This document shows positions 19,378-28,414 of a stretch of DNA of 64,000 nucleotides, piece by piece. Source of the DNA: Hymenobacter metallilatus. Lineage in GTDB: Bacteria > Bacteroidota > Bacteroidia > Cytophagales > Hymenobacteraceae. The notes beneath the pieces are model-generated. The model did no database searches. It saw only the letters and a program-made list of their open reading frames with translations, and was not told the origin of the DNA. The translations under genes and the position numbers were made by a program. Where the stretch lies: NCBI RefSeq assembly GCF_003944705.1, contig NZ_RWIS01000003.1, positions 372,001-436,000 of the forward strand. Direction: 5' to 3'. Numbering within the stretch: position 1 is the stretch's first letter; each line of letters starts with the position of its first letter.

Positions 19378-19690
19378 CTTATATGACTGACCACACAGCC
19401 TAGGAGGTCGTTGGAAATTAGCGGAACGCTATGCGCTGTCTGGTGTTCCGCTACTGCCCGAAGTCTCCTACTTGGGCAGTGTTTAGGAATTGTCATGCTT
19501 CGACAAGCTACGGCTGGCAGCAACTTCCTTTTTATAAATTCCTAAACGCTTCCAGCAATGAAAGGCTCCGAATGAACAAATAGGCCCGCTCAGGCTGTTA
19601 TTTCCGGATAAACCTGTGCGGTGAACCCGCGCGGGTTGTGTTTATTTGCTCCTTCTGCTTCTCGCGGCTTCCGCTGCCGCCTGCTGATCC

Positions 19691-20566
19691 ATGACCAACA
19701 AAGAAATAAAAGCCCTTATCTCCCTGCTCGACGACCCGGAAGTTGCCCCGCAGATTCAGGAGAAGATTCAGACTCTGGGCGAAACCATTATTCCGTTTCT
19801 GGAGGAAAGCTGGGAGGAAACCCTGGATTCCCAGCAGCAGCAGCGCCTGGAGGACCTGATCCATCATTTGCAGTTTGAGGGGTTGCAGCAGCGCCTGCGC
19901 GTGTGGCGCGACTCCGGCGGCGAAAACCTGCTGGAGGGCATGTGGCTGCTCAACAGCTACCAGTATCCCGACGCCGATTTTCAGGTGCTGAACCGGGCCA
20001 TTGAGCAGTTGCGCTTTGAGGTGTGGACGCTGCTGCAACCCGAAATGCACCCCGCCGACCAGGTACAAACCCTGAACCATGTGCTCTTCCGCACGCACAA
20101 GTTTGCCGCCAACACCCAGAATTTCCATTCCCCAGCCAACTCCATGCTGCACCGGGTGCTGGAAACCCGCCGCGGCAATCCGCTCACGCTCTGCGTAATT
20201 TATCTGCTGGTGGCGCAGCGCCTGAAACTGCCGGTATTTGGTGTGAACCTGCCCAACCTGTTTGTGCTCACCTACCGTCTGGAGCCGCCTCTGGAGCCGT
20301 TTTATATAAACTGCTACAACCGGGGGCTGGTCCTCTCGCGCACTGATATTGAGCACTATATTGCCCAGCTCAACCTCACGCCCAACGAAATCTTTTTTGA
20401 GCCCTGCTCGCACCTGGATATTGTGCGCCGGGCCCTGCGCAACCTGCAGCTCAGCTTCGAGAAGCTGCAGGAACCCGCCAAAGCCGCCGAAGTGGGTCAG
20501 CTGCTGACCATCCTCACGGACGACGTGCAGACTGACAATCCCCAAGCCGCCCCCGACGAGGAGTAA
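19691..20566 (+). CDS. SirB1-like / transglutaminase-like protein
   Basis: FHSPANSMLHRVLETRRGNPLTLCVIYLLVAQRLKLPVFGVNLPNLF is the SirB1 N-terminal region pattern. Confidence 0.8.
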   Translation: MTNKEIKALISLLDDPEVAPQIQEKIQTLGETIIPFLEESWEETLDSQQQQRLEDLIHHLQFEGLQQRLRVWRDSGGENLLEGMWLLNSYQYPDADFQVLNRAIEQLRFEVWTLLQPEMHPADQVQTLNHVLFRTHKFAANTQNFHSPANSMLHRVLETRRGNPLTLCVIYLLVAQRLKLPVFGVNLPNLFVLTYRLEPPLEPFYINCYNRGLVLSRTDIEHYIAQLNLTPNEIFFEPCSHLDIVRRALRNLQLSFEKLQEPAKAAEVGQLLTILTDDVQTDNPQAAPDEE

Positions 20567-20575
20567 GGTTGTGAG

Positions 20576-20748
20576 CCGCGTGTCGTTGCGCGGACGAAGG
20601 ACGACGCAATCCGTCTTATTGTACACGCAAAACGCCCGAATATGCAAAGCCCCTGACGTGCATACATCAGGGGCTTTCGAGTAGGTCAGCGTTTTATACT
20701 TGGAGAAAGATGGATTGCGTCGTTCTTCGTCCGCGCAATAACACGCGG
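20576..20748. repeat. composite inverted repeat enclosing an internal terminator-like hairpin
   Basis: ccgcgtgtcgttgcgcggacgaaggacgacgcaatccgtctt vs aaagatggattgcgtcgttcttcgtccgcgcaataacacgcgg; internal aaagcccctga...tcaggggcttt. Confidence 0.85.
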
Positions 20749-20768
20749 TCCAACCGACTTATTTCTGC

Positions 20769-21377
20769 TTAAAACTTCTTGATCAGGCAGCCAGCGGCGC
20801 GTCTGTCGGAGACGGTGGCGGGGCGGCCGGCCAGCAGGTTATCAAGCACCAGTTCCACGTATTTCTCCTTGGCGTAGGCTTCTACCTGGGGATTGTCGTC
20901 GATGGCACCCTTGTAGCGCACGGCAAATCCGTCACCCACGGGTTGTAGCACAACGGCCTCGGGGGTTTTGCTGGCTCCCAGCAGGGTGCTCACCTTCTGG
21001 CCTTCATCCGTGAGCAGGGGCAGGTCGGGTCCGGCCGTTTTCACCTTGAGCTTTTCGGCGTCGCCCGTGTCGGCGCTGGCCTCCAGGTTGATGGGGGTAT
21101 TTACAAACAGAAACTGCACTCCTTTGGCGCTGTATTCCGTGCTTAGTGCGGCCAGACGGCTTTGGTAGAGCTTGGAAAAGGCGCAGGCGGGATTCAGGAA
21201 CACCACTACCACGGCCTTGCTGCCAGCGTAGCTTTTCAGAGCCACTTCGGCATTGGAAGCATTTTTCAGGCTGAAATCCGCCACGGAACGGTTGCCCTGG
21301 GCACGGGCCACGCTAACAGCTACGGTACAGAACAGCAGGGCAGCAGCGGCAACTATGGAAATTCGGCGAAATGACAT
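20769..21377 (-). CDS. thioredoxin-like/redoxin family secreted protein
   Basis: Signal peptide; VADFSLKNASNAEVALKSYAGSKAVVVVFLNPACAFSKLYQSRL. Confidence 0.8.
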   Translation of the reverse strand: MSFRRISIVAAAALLFCTVAVSVARAQGNRSVADFSLKNASNAEVALKSYAGSKAVVVVFLNPACAFSKLYQSRLAALSTEYSAKGVQFLFVNTPINLEASADTGDAEKLKVKTAGPDLPLLTDEGQKVSTLLGASKTPEAVVLQPVGDGFAVRYKGAIDDNPQVEAYAKEKYVELVLDNLLAGRPATVSDRRAAGCLIKKF

Positions 21378-21489
21378 GGGCAGTGAAAGGGAAATGCGGC
21401 GGTGGTAAGCGGTGCAATACGACAGTAGCGGGGAAGAGGAGGTATTCCGTGTGCTTGAGTGGTACAAGCGGAACGACAAACCCACCAGT

Positions 21490-22149
21490 TCACCATTTCA
21501 GTATCTCACCAATGGTGTAAGTTAGGATGTAGTCGGGAGTTGGGCGCATATACTGGATCTGGTGTTGGCTGCGGGAGTTTTCGAGCAGCAGGTGTCCCGT
21601 CAGCACACCAGCCTCCCGCAGCTCAAACGGGCTGAGCAACAAGTGCTCTTTAAACACCAGGCCCCGGCGGCTATGCAGCTTGTATAACGTCTCCTTGGCG
21701 CTCCAATACAGACAATACTTCGATGCGTCGCTGCCGGCGTCGGCCAGCTCGGATTCCGCCAGAACCCGGTGGGCCAACTTTTTAGCTTTCGGGCGTATCA
21801 TTTCAATATCTATGCCAACCCGCTCATGGGCGGAAAGCACCGCCGCTACCCACTCACCCGAGTGCGACAAAGAAATGCCGTAGGCAGGCAACTCCTGGAA
21901 GTAGGGCCGGCCGTTTTCATCGTTGTGCAGGGTGGCCGGGGCATCGTTCAGCTCCCGCAGCAGCTGGTGGGCCAGCACCCGGCCGGCCAGCCACTGCCGG
22001 GCCCGTAGCTCGTCGCGGCCCTGAGGAAAGCGGGCCAGGTAGTGGGCCTGCGCCGGCAGCTGGGCCCAAAGCGCCTCGGCTGGTTCCGTCAGGTGCCAGA
22101 GCCCCAGCACGGCCGTTTGGGAAAGAGGGGAGAGGGAGTGAAGGGGCAA
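21490..22149 (-). CDS. 4'-phosphopantetheinyl transferase superfamily protein
   Basis: ISLSHSGEWVAAVLSAHERVGIDIEMIRPK...YWSAKETLYKL. Confidence 0.9.
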   Translation of the reverse strand: MPLHSLSPLSQTAVLGLWHLTEPAEALWAQLPAQAHYLARFPQGRDELRARQWLAGRVLAHQLLRELNDAPATLHNDENGRPYFQELPAYGISLSHSGEWVAAVLSAHERVGIDIEMIRPKAKKLAHRVLAESELADAGSDASKYCLYWSAKETLYKLHSRRGLVFKEHLLLSPFELREAGVLTGHLLLENSRSQHQIQYMRPTPDYILTYTIGEILKW

Positions 22150-22233
22150 AAGGCAAAGGAATGAAGGAGTGAATAAGTGAAGGTACTACCAGAACGTGTA
22201 CCCTGGCGCGCAGCTCCGGTCGTCGTTGTTCTT

Positions 22234-22329
22234 GTACCCCGAAGCTGTGCTTCGGCCCGCGTCAGGGACTAAACTCATTATCTGGGTTGATTAGCCTCTC
22301 ACGTGAGCCGAAGCACAGCTTCGGGGTAC
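22234..22329. repeat. intergenic inverted repeat, 23-bp perfect arms
   Basis: gtaccccgaagctgtgcttcggc / gccgaagcacagcttcggggtac. Confidence 0.9.
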
Positions 22330-22367
22330 ACGTTCTATCTTCGCGCAGTCATCTATTCCTGTTACCC

Positions 22368-23294
22368 TTGTCCACTCGCCCCCAGGTTCACAAAGCAGCT
22401 TCTCTCACCGGCCACCGCGACTGTGTGTACGCCCTGACCGGCATGGCCGGTGGTGAAACCGTGTTTTCGTCGGGGGCCGATGGGTTGGTGGTGGCCTGGC
22501 AGGCCGATGCGCCCGGGCAGGACGGCGAACTGCTGGCCCGGGTGGAAAACTCGGTGTATGCGCTACTGCATCTGCCGGAGCAGAACCTGCTGGTGCTTGG
22601 CCATAATTTTCAGGGCGTGCAGGTGCTGGACCTCGGTACTAAAACCCTGCTGCACGCTACGGCCCTGCCCCCGGTAGCCATTTTCGATGTGGTGTATTCT
22701 GAGGCCCGACAGCGCCTGTACGTGGCCCTGGCCGATGGCACCCTGGCCGTGCTGCGCGGCCCCGATTTTTCGGTGGAAACCCTGCTGCGCGTGTCCGACA
22801 AAAGCCTACGCTGCCTGGCTTTGCACGAGCAGCGCGGTGAGCTGGCCGTGGGTGGCTCCGACCATCTGGTGCGGGTGCTCGATGCCGACTCGCTGCGGGT
22901 GAGGAACGTGCTGGCCGGGGCTACCAACTCGGTGTTTACCTGCGCCTACTCGCCCGGGGGGCGCTACCTGCTCACGGCCGGCCGCGACGCCCACCTGCGC
23001 ATCTGGGACGTGGCCGCCGGCTACCAGGAGCACCGCAGCATAGTGGCCCACATGTTCACCATCAACCACCTGGCCTTCTCGCCCGATGCCCGCCTGCTGG
23101 CTACCTGCAGCATGGACAAAAGCATCAAGCTCTGGGACGCCGAAACCTGGCAGCTGCTGCGGGTGGTGGACAAGGCCCGGCACGCCGGCCACGGCACCTC
23201 AGTAAACAAGTTATTTTGGCCGGGAAGCGGGAATAGGCTAGTTTCGTGTAGCGACGACCGTAGCCTGGTCGTTTGGCAGGTTGGTAGTGAGTAG
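22368..23294 (+). CDS. WD40 repeat protein; start uncertain (TTG 22368 or ATG 22443)
   Basis: Repeated WD40 motifs (HLRIWDVAAGY, SIKLWDAETWQ, SLVVWQVG). Confidence 0.85.
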   Translation: MSTRPQVHKAASLTGHRDCVYALTGMAGGETVFSSGADGLVVAWQADAPGQDGELLARVENSVYALLHLPEQNLLVLGHNFQGVQVLDLGTKTLLHATALPPVAIFDVVYSEARQRLYVALADGTLAVLRGPDFSVETLLRVSDKSLRCLALHEQRGELAVGGSDHLVRVLDADSLRVRNVLAGATNSVFTCAYSPGGRYLLTAGRDAHLRIWDVAAGYQEHRSIVAHMFTINHLAFSPDARLLATCSMDKSIKLWDAETWQLLRVVDKARHAGHGTSVNKLFWPGSGNRLVSCSDDRSLVVWQVGSE

Positions 23295-23410
23295 CTGGTA
23301 GTTGGTAATAAGAAAGGGCAGCAAACACGTGCGGATGCTGGGCCTTGACCTGTATACCGCTACTGCCATGTCCTAGTCTCAATACCTGATACCTATTACT
23401 CAGTACCACA

Positions 23411-24373
23411 ATGAAAATCACCGCCCTCGATATCCGGCAGAAAACCTTTGAAAAAGCCTTTCGCGGGTTGGATAAGGACGAAGTGCAGGCCTTTCTGCTA
23501 ACTCTTTCCCAGCAGTGGGAGCGAATGGGCGACGAAAACCGGGAGCTGCGCCTCAAGCTCGACCACGCCACCCAGGAAGTGAGCAAGATGCGGGAGGTAG
23601 AAACCAGCCTCTACCGCACCCTCAAAACGGCCGAAGACACTGGCAACAGCATTACCGAGCAGGCCCAGCGCGACGCCCAGCTGCGCATCCGGGAAGCCCA
23701 GCTACAAGCCGAGCAGTTGCTGGCCGATGCCCGCCAGAAAGCCCGCACCGTGGTCGACGATGCCTACCAGCAGGCGGAGCGGACCGTGGCTGATATGCAG
23801 AAGGAGGTAAATGGTTTGGGCCAGGAATGCCAGCGGCTGGAAAGTATGCTGGACAGCCTCACCCGCGACCTGCACAACCTGGCCTCTGATGCCCTGGCCA
23901 AAGTGGAAAAAGCCCGCACCCGGCCAAAATCCAGCACGGCGGCCATCCTTTCCAAAGCGGCCAGCGTAAAAGTAAACCGCCCGCACCCTGCGGACGATTC
24001 ACCCAAACCAGACGCCGCCATGTACGTTTCCACTGCTTCTTCTGCTGCTACCGCCACTGCTGTAGCGGGTAGTGTAGCTGCTTTTCGCGCCGGTACCCCC
24101 GAGGTAGCGGAGCGCCAGCCCATCGGCTACAACCCCAAGCCCGGCCAACAGCCTGACCCCAACCAACCCGAGCGGCCCGAGCCGGAAATTGAGCGGCCCG
24201 GTGCCCCCATTCCCGGGGCCCCCAACCCGGCCGTGCAGCCCGATATCCGTCCCGGTAGCCCCGACCGACCCGAAATTCCGCAGCCGGTGCCGCCTTCCCA
24301 CCCCGGCCACTCGGACCAGCCTAACATGCAAGCTGAGGCCCTGGGGGAGAAATCCTTCTTTGATGAGATTTAA
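23411..24373 (+). CDS. DivIVA domain-containing coiled-coil protein with Pro-rich C-terminus
   Basis: MKITALDIRQKTFEKAFRGLDKDEVQAFLLTLSQQWE matches DivIVA N-terminal pattern. Confidence 0.88.
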   Translation: MKITALDIRQKTFEKAFRGLDKDEVQAFLLTLSQQWERMGDENRELRLKLDHATQEVSKMREVETSLYRTLKTAEDTGNSITEQAQRDAQLRIREAQLQAEQLLADARQKARTVVDDAYQQAERTVADMQKEVNGLGQECQRLESMLDSLTRDLHNLASDALAKVEKARTRPKSSTAAILSKAASVKVNRPHPADDSPKPDAAMYVSTASSAATATAVAGSVAAFRAGTPEVAERQPIGYNPKPGQQPDPNQPERPEPEIERPGAPIPGAPNPAVQPDIRPGSPDRPEIPQPVPPSHPGHSDQPNMQAEALGEKSFFDEI

Positions 24374-24408
24374 CCGTACTGCCTGACTTCAGGTGGTCCA
24401 GTACATAA

Positions 24409-24437
24409 AGCCTGCCCGCTGGGGCGGGCTTTTTTGT
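24409..24437 (+). terminator. rho-independent terminator
   Basis: aaagcctgcccgctggggcgggcttttttg. Confidence 0.8.
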
Positions 24438-24512
24438 TTCCTTTGCCGGTTGTACGCATCCGGGCGAGGAGCATTACTGCCTTACCCGTTCACCATTTTA
24501 CCATTTTACCGC

Positions 24513-24869
24513 ATGGGTCAGATTGCACTGGAAGGCATGGAGTTTTTCGCGTTTCACGGCTACTACGACGAGGAGCAGAAAATTGGGAACAAGTACGGCG
24601 TGGACCTCTACATCGACACCGATTTGCACGCCGCCGGGGCTTCTGACCAGCTGCGCGAAACCGTAAACTACGAGGTGCTGTACCGGGTAGTGGCCGAGGA
24701 AATGCTGGCACCAGCCCGCCTGCTGGAGCACCTGGGCCACCGGGTACTGGACCGGGTGCTGGAAGAGTTTCCGTATGTAAATGGGGTGCGCGTGAGCGTG
24801 TCGAAATTCAACCCACCCCTGGGCGGCATCTGCCACCGGGCCCGCGTAACGCTGGAGCGCCAACGGTAG
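24513..24869 (+). CDS. folB: dihydroneopterin aldolase
   Basis: MGQIALEGMEFFAFHGYYDEEQKIGNKYGVDLYIDTDL...NYEVLY. Confidence 0.93.
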   Translation: MGQIALEGMEFFAFHGYYDEEQKIGNKYGVDLYIDTDLHAAGASDQLRETVNYEVLYRVVAEEMLAPARLLEHLGHRVLDRVLEEFPYVNGVRVSVSKFNPPLGGICHRARVTLERQR

Positions 24870-24980
24870 CTACCCTAGGTATAATAGGCTAACAGCTGAG
24901 GGCCGTCGTTCTACCGAAGGAAGGTAGAATGGCGGCCCTTATTGCGTTTAGATGCTTACATTCAAGTAGATAAAATATTA

Positions 24981-25054
24981 TACGAAATAAATCGTAGATA
25001 TTTCTTGGATGTACGACAAGCTTCGTATATGTTTGATGTACGAACTGCTTCGTA
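24981..25054. promoter_or_regulatory. three TACGA-N6-TCGTA palindromes, candidate BlaI/MecI-type operators
   Basis: TACGAAATAAATCGTA (24981-24996), TACGACAAGCTTCGTA (25012-25027), TACGAACTGCTTCGTA (25039-25054), upstream of the blaI-like gene. Confidence 0.75.
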
Positions 25055-25161
25055 GCTGGTTTTGCCTGGGGTATTCCGTGGTTTCCTGCGCGTAGGAGCT
25101 GGCCCAGGCAACGGTGGCGGGTGGTTCGGTAGTCCCATACAGTACCCTTTAGTTTGGTCCC

Positions 25162-25581
25162 ATGAGTAAATCCCCCCTTCCGAAACCTACCGAATCGGAG
25201 CTGGAAATTCTGCAGGTGCTCTGGCAGCATGGCCCCAGCACCGTCCGCTTCGTGAACGACGAGCTGAACCGGCGCCGTGAAGTAGGCTACACCACCTCCC
25301 TGAAGCTACTGCAACTGATGCTGGACAAAGGGCTGGTGCTACGCGACGACGACAGCAAAACCCACGTGTACCGGGCCGCCGTGCGCGAAGAAGAAACCCA
25401 GGGCCTGCTGCTCGACCGATTCGTGGATTCCACCTTCGGCGGCTCGGCCATGAAGCTGGTAATGCAGGCCCTGGGCAACCGCCGCACCTCCCGCGAGGAG
25501 CTGGCCCAGATTCGCCGCCTGCTCAACGACATCGAAATTCAGAACGACACGACTCCACCCTCAACCGACGAAGCCCCATGA
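25162..25581 (+). CDS. BlaI/MecI/CopY family transcriptional repressor
   Basis: PTESELEILQVLWQHGPSTVRFVNDELNRRREVGYTTSLKLLQLMLDKGLV. Confidence 0.93.
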   Translation: MSKSPLPKPTESELEILQVLWQHGPSTVRFVNDELNRRREVGYTTSLKLLQLMLDKGLVLRDDDSKTHVYRAAVREEETQGLLLDRFVDSTFGGSAMKLVMQALGNRRTSREELAQIRRLLNDIEIQNDTTPPSTDEAP

Positions 25582-28364
25582 ACTGGCTGGAAAACATGTT
25601 GCCCCCCGCGCTGGTGCGCGCCCTGGGCTGGACGCTGGTACACTCCCTGTGGCAGGGAGCCGTAGTGGCACTGGCATTGGCTGGCCTGCTGCTGCTGCTG
25701 CGCCGGCACCAGGCCGAAATCCGCTACCGGACGGCGGCAGCGGCTTTGCTGGTATTGCTTGCGCTGGCCAGCATCACATTCGCCCGCTACTATACCGCGG
25801 CTCCTGCGCTACATACGACCGTTGCGGGCTTCCGGGTAGGGGATGAGGCCGCCGTGCGGGCGGATGGGATTGTAACGACGGCCCCGGCCGAAGCCAACCA
25901 TGCCGTAACCCCGCCAGCGGCGGCGGTAGCTCCGGCGGCCCCTACCGGTCTGCAAGCCTGGCTCACTTACTTCGATAACAACCTGCCCATTCTGGTAGCC
26001 GGCTGGCTGCTGGGGCTGCTGGCCATGACGCTCCGGTTGCTGGGCGGGCTGGCCTACGTGCAGCGCCTGCGCCGCTACCGGGTGCAGCCCCTGGCCGAGG
26101 AGTGGCAGCAGCGCCTCCGGACCCTGGCCGACAAAGCCGGCCTCCAGCAGCCGGTGCAGCTGCTGGAGTCGGCGCTGGTGCGGGTACCGGTAGTGGTGGG
26201 GCACCTGAGCCCCGTGATTCTGCTGCCGCTGGGCACCGTGACGGGGCTGAGCACGGCCTACCTGGAGGCCATTCTGGCCCACGAGCTGGCCCACGTGCAG
26301 CGCCGCGACTACCTCATGAACCTGGTGCAGTCGGTGGCCGAAACGTTGTTCTTCTACCACCCGGCCGTGTGGTTCGTGACGGCCTGCCTGCGCACGGAGC
26401 GCGAAAACTGCTGCGACGACGCCGCCACGGCCTTGGTGGGGGGAAACGCCCTCACGGTAGCCCGGGCCCTGGCCGCTCTGGCCGAGCTGACCACTGCGCC
26501 GGAACCCGCTGCACCCCGGCTGGCTATGTCGGCGCTGGGACCCGATGGCTCGGTACTGGGCCGCATCCGGCGGCTGGTGCAGGGCCGCACGGCGCCCACC
26601 TTCACGGAAGGCTTTATGGCCGCCTGCGTGGTGCTGAGTGGCCTGGTGCTGCTGACCTCCGCCGTGGCCATTGCCGACCCCCGGCCGGTGGGTGAGCAGT
26701 CCGTTGGCGGTGCTCTGAAACAACTACCCTTCCTGCAGCCGGAGCCCGATACAACGCAGAAGAAAGCAGCTGCGGAGCGGCTTGCCTCCAGCCTGGCGCC
26801 GGCAAATCCGGCAGGGCTGCCTCCCATTGCGGGCGAGGATGATTTGGCGGCTCTGAGTGCTGCCCCGGCCGCCGCGGCAGCTCCGGAAATGGTTCCCGCG
26901 GGGGCCTCTGCCAACTTTACGCTCCGCGCTGACGATGAGCAGGATGATGAGGGCAAGAAGCGCAAACGCACCCGCCAGCAGGTGGTAGTGGTGCCCGGCC
27001 CCAGCCGGAGCCGCCCCGGTACGGTGGTGATTGAGAAAGATAAGAAGGGCCGTATTACCAACCTCACGGTAGATGGGCAGCGGGTAGAAACGGCCTCGGC
27101 CGGCAAATCGAAGGCGAAGGGCAAGCAGGCCGCCAGCCAGGTGGAGGTAATTCAGCTGCAGGGTCGCCGCGGCGAATGGGCGAGCGGTCAGAACTTCAAT
27201 TTCAACTTCGACGACAACTTCAACCGCAACTTCCACTTCCAAAGCCCCGGCCTGAGCCCAGCCGACGTGGCCCGCATTAAAGCCGATGCCCAGCGGGCCG
27301 CCGCCGATGCCCGCCGCCAGCTGCGCGAAAACCCGCAGTGGCGTATGCAGATGGAACGCAGCGCCGACGTGTGGACCGACCAGGCCATGAAGGCCCGCCT
27401 CCAGGGGCTGAAGGGGCGGCTGCAGGCTTTACAAGGGGCCGAAAGCGCCCTGCGCACCACTCTGGCCGACGAGGACTTGAATGAGGAGCAGCGGGAGCAG
27501 ATCCGGGAGCAGCTGGAAAACATCCGGGAGGAGCAGCAGGATGCCCGGCAGGATTACAGGGATGACCTGCGCGACCAGCTGGAAGACGCGGACGGCGACA
27601 GCCGCAACGGCGGCGACGAGGAAGCGGCCCACCGCCGGGTAGAGGCCGAAATGCGCCGCCATGAGGCCGAGATGCACCGGCTGGAAGCCGAGATGCGCCG
27701 CCACGAAGCTACTCTGCGCCGCAATGAGGCCGAAGTACGCCGAAATGAGGCCGAGGTGCGCCGCTATGAAGCCGACACCCGCCGCCGCACTGCCGATGGC
27801 ACTGAGGAGGCCCTACTACGGGAGCTACGTAAGGATGGCCTCATCAAAAGCACTAATAGCGTGCAGCTGAGCCTCACGGCCACGGCGCTTACCGTAAACG
27901 GAAAAAAGCAGCCGGCCACCGTGCGCGACAAATACCTGAAGCTGGTGGAAAAACAAACCGGCCGTAAGCTCACTAAGGGCTCATTTGTGCTAAACCGGCA
28001 AACTTCCGTCCGCACTACTACCGGGCGGGGAATGGCCGTACCACCAGCTCCGCCGGTGCCCCCCGTCGCGCCGCTGCCGCCGGCCGGGGCCGATGCTCCG
28101 CTGCCACCGGCACCCCCGCGCGTACCCCGCGCGCCCCGGCCTCCCCGCTTTAACTCCGACAACATTCGGGCGGAACTGCGCAAGGATGGCGTTCTTGGCG
28201 CCAATGAAAAAAACTTCCAGTTTCAGCTAAACGAAGAAGGCCTGACCGTAAATGGTAAAAAACAGTCGGCCGAACTGACGGAAAAGTACCGCCGGCTGCT
28301 GGATGAGCCGGATGCCAACGGCCGCAACGTGCGCCGGAACGTGCAGATTTCCATCAGTGAATAG
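25578..28364 (+). CDS. BlaR1-like M56 family metallopeptidase with long C-terminal extension
   Basis: AILAHELAHVQRRDYLMNLVQSVAETLFFYHPAVWFVTACLRTERENCCDDAA; overlaps the blaI-like gene by 4 nt. Confidence 0.92.
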   Translation: MNWLENMLPPALVRALGWTLVHSLWQGAVVALALAGLLLLLRRHQAEIRYRTAAAALLVLLALASITFARYYTAAPALHTTVAGFRVGDEAAVRADGIVTTAPAEANHAVTPPAAAVAPAAPTGLQAWLTYFDNNLPILVAGWLLGLLAMTLRLLGGLAYVQRLRRYRVQPLAEEWQQRLRTLADKAGLQQPVQLLESALVRVPVVVGHLSPVILLPLGTVTGLSTAYLEAILAHELAHVQRRDYLMNLVQSVAETLFFYHPAVWFVTACLRTERENCCDDAATALVGGNALTVARALAALAELTTAPEPAAPRLAMSALGPDGSVLGRIRRLVQGRTAPTFTEGFMAACVVLSGLVLLTSAVAIADPRPVGEQSVGGALKQLPFLQPEPDTTQKKAAAERLASSLAPANPAGLPPIAGEDDLAALSAAPAAAAAPEMVPAGASANFTLRADDEQDDEGKKRKRTRQQVVVVPGPSRSRPGTVVIEKDKKGRITNLTVDGQRVETASAGKSKAKGKQAASQVEVIQLQGRRGEWASGQNFNFNFDDNFNRNFHFQSPGLSPADVARIKADAQRAAADARRQLRENPQWRMQMERSADVWTDQAMKARLQGLKGRLQALQGAESALRTTLADEDLNEEQREQIREQLENIREEQQDARQDYRDDLRDQLEDADGDSRNGGDEEAAHRRVEAEMRRHEAEMHRLEAEMRRHEATLRRNEAEVRRNEAEVRRYEADTRRRTADGTEEALLRELRKDGLIKSTNSVQLSLTATALTVNGKKQPATVRDKYLKLVEKQTGRKLTKGSFVLNRQTSVRTTTGRGMAVPPAPPVPPVAPLPPAGADAPLPPAPPRVPRAPRPPRFNSDNIRAELRKDGVLGANEKNFQFQLNEEGLTVNGKKQSAELTEKYRRLLDEPDANGRNVRRNVQISISE
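27634..27786 (+). repeat. about 7 imperfect 21-bp tandem repeats encoding (R/H)RxEAE(M/V)
   Basis: RRVEAEM RRHEAEM HRLEAEM RRHEATL RRNEAEV RRNEAEV RRYEADT. Confidence 0.9.
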
Positions 28365-28379
28365 CAACTGCAAAAACAA

Positions 28380-28414
28380 CCTCGGCCGCCGCTGCAACGG
28401 CGGCCGATTTTTTT
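28380..28414 (+). terminator. rho-independent terminator
   Basis: cggccgccgctgcaacggcggccgattttttt. Confidence 0.85.

Noticed and set aside
22287-22367. N-terminal extension of WD40 ORF
   Set aside because: Lies within an inverted repeat and has no protein-like character; start placed downstream.
24895-24945. agggccgtcgttctacc...ggtagaatggcggccct as a riboswitch
   Set aside because: Simple imperfect hairpin after folB, more economically a terminator; no riboswitch motif recognised.
27634-27786. Possible CRISPR-like tandem array
   Set aside because: 21-bp units are contiguous, in frame and encode a heptad coiled coil; no spacers, no cas genes.
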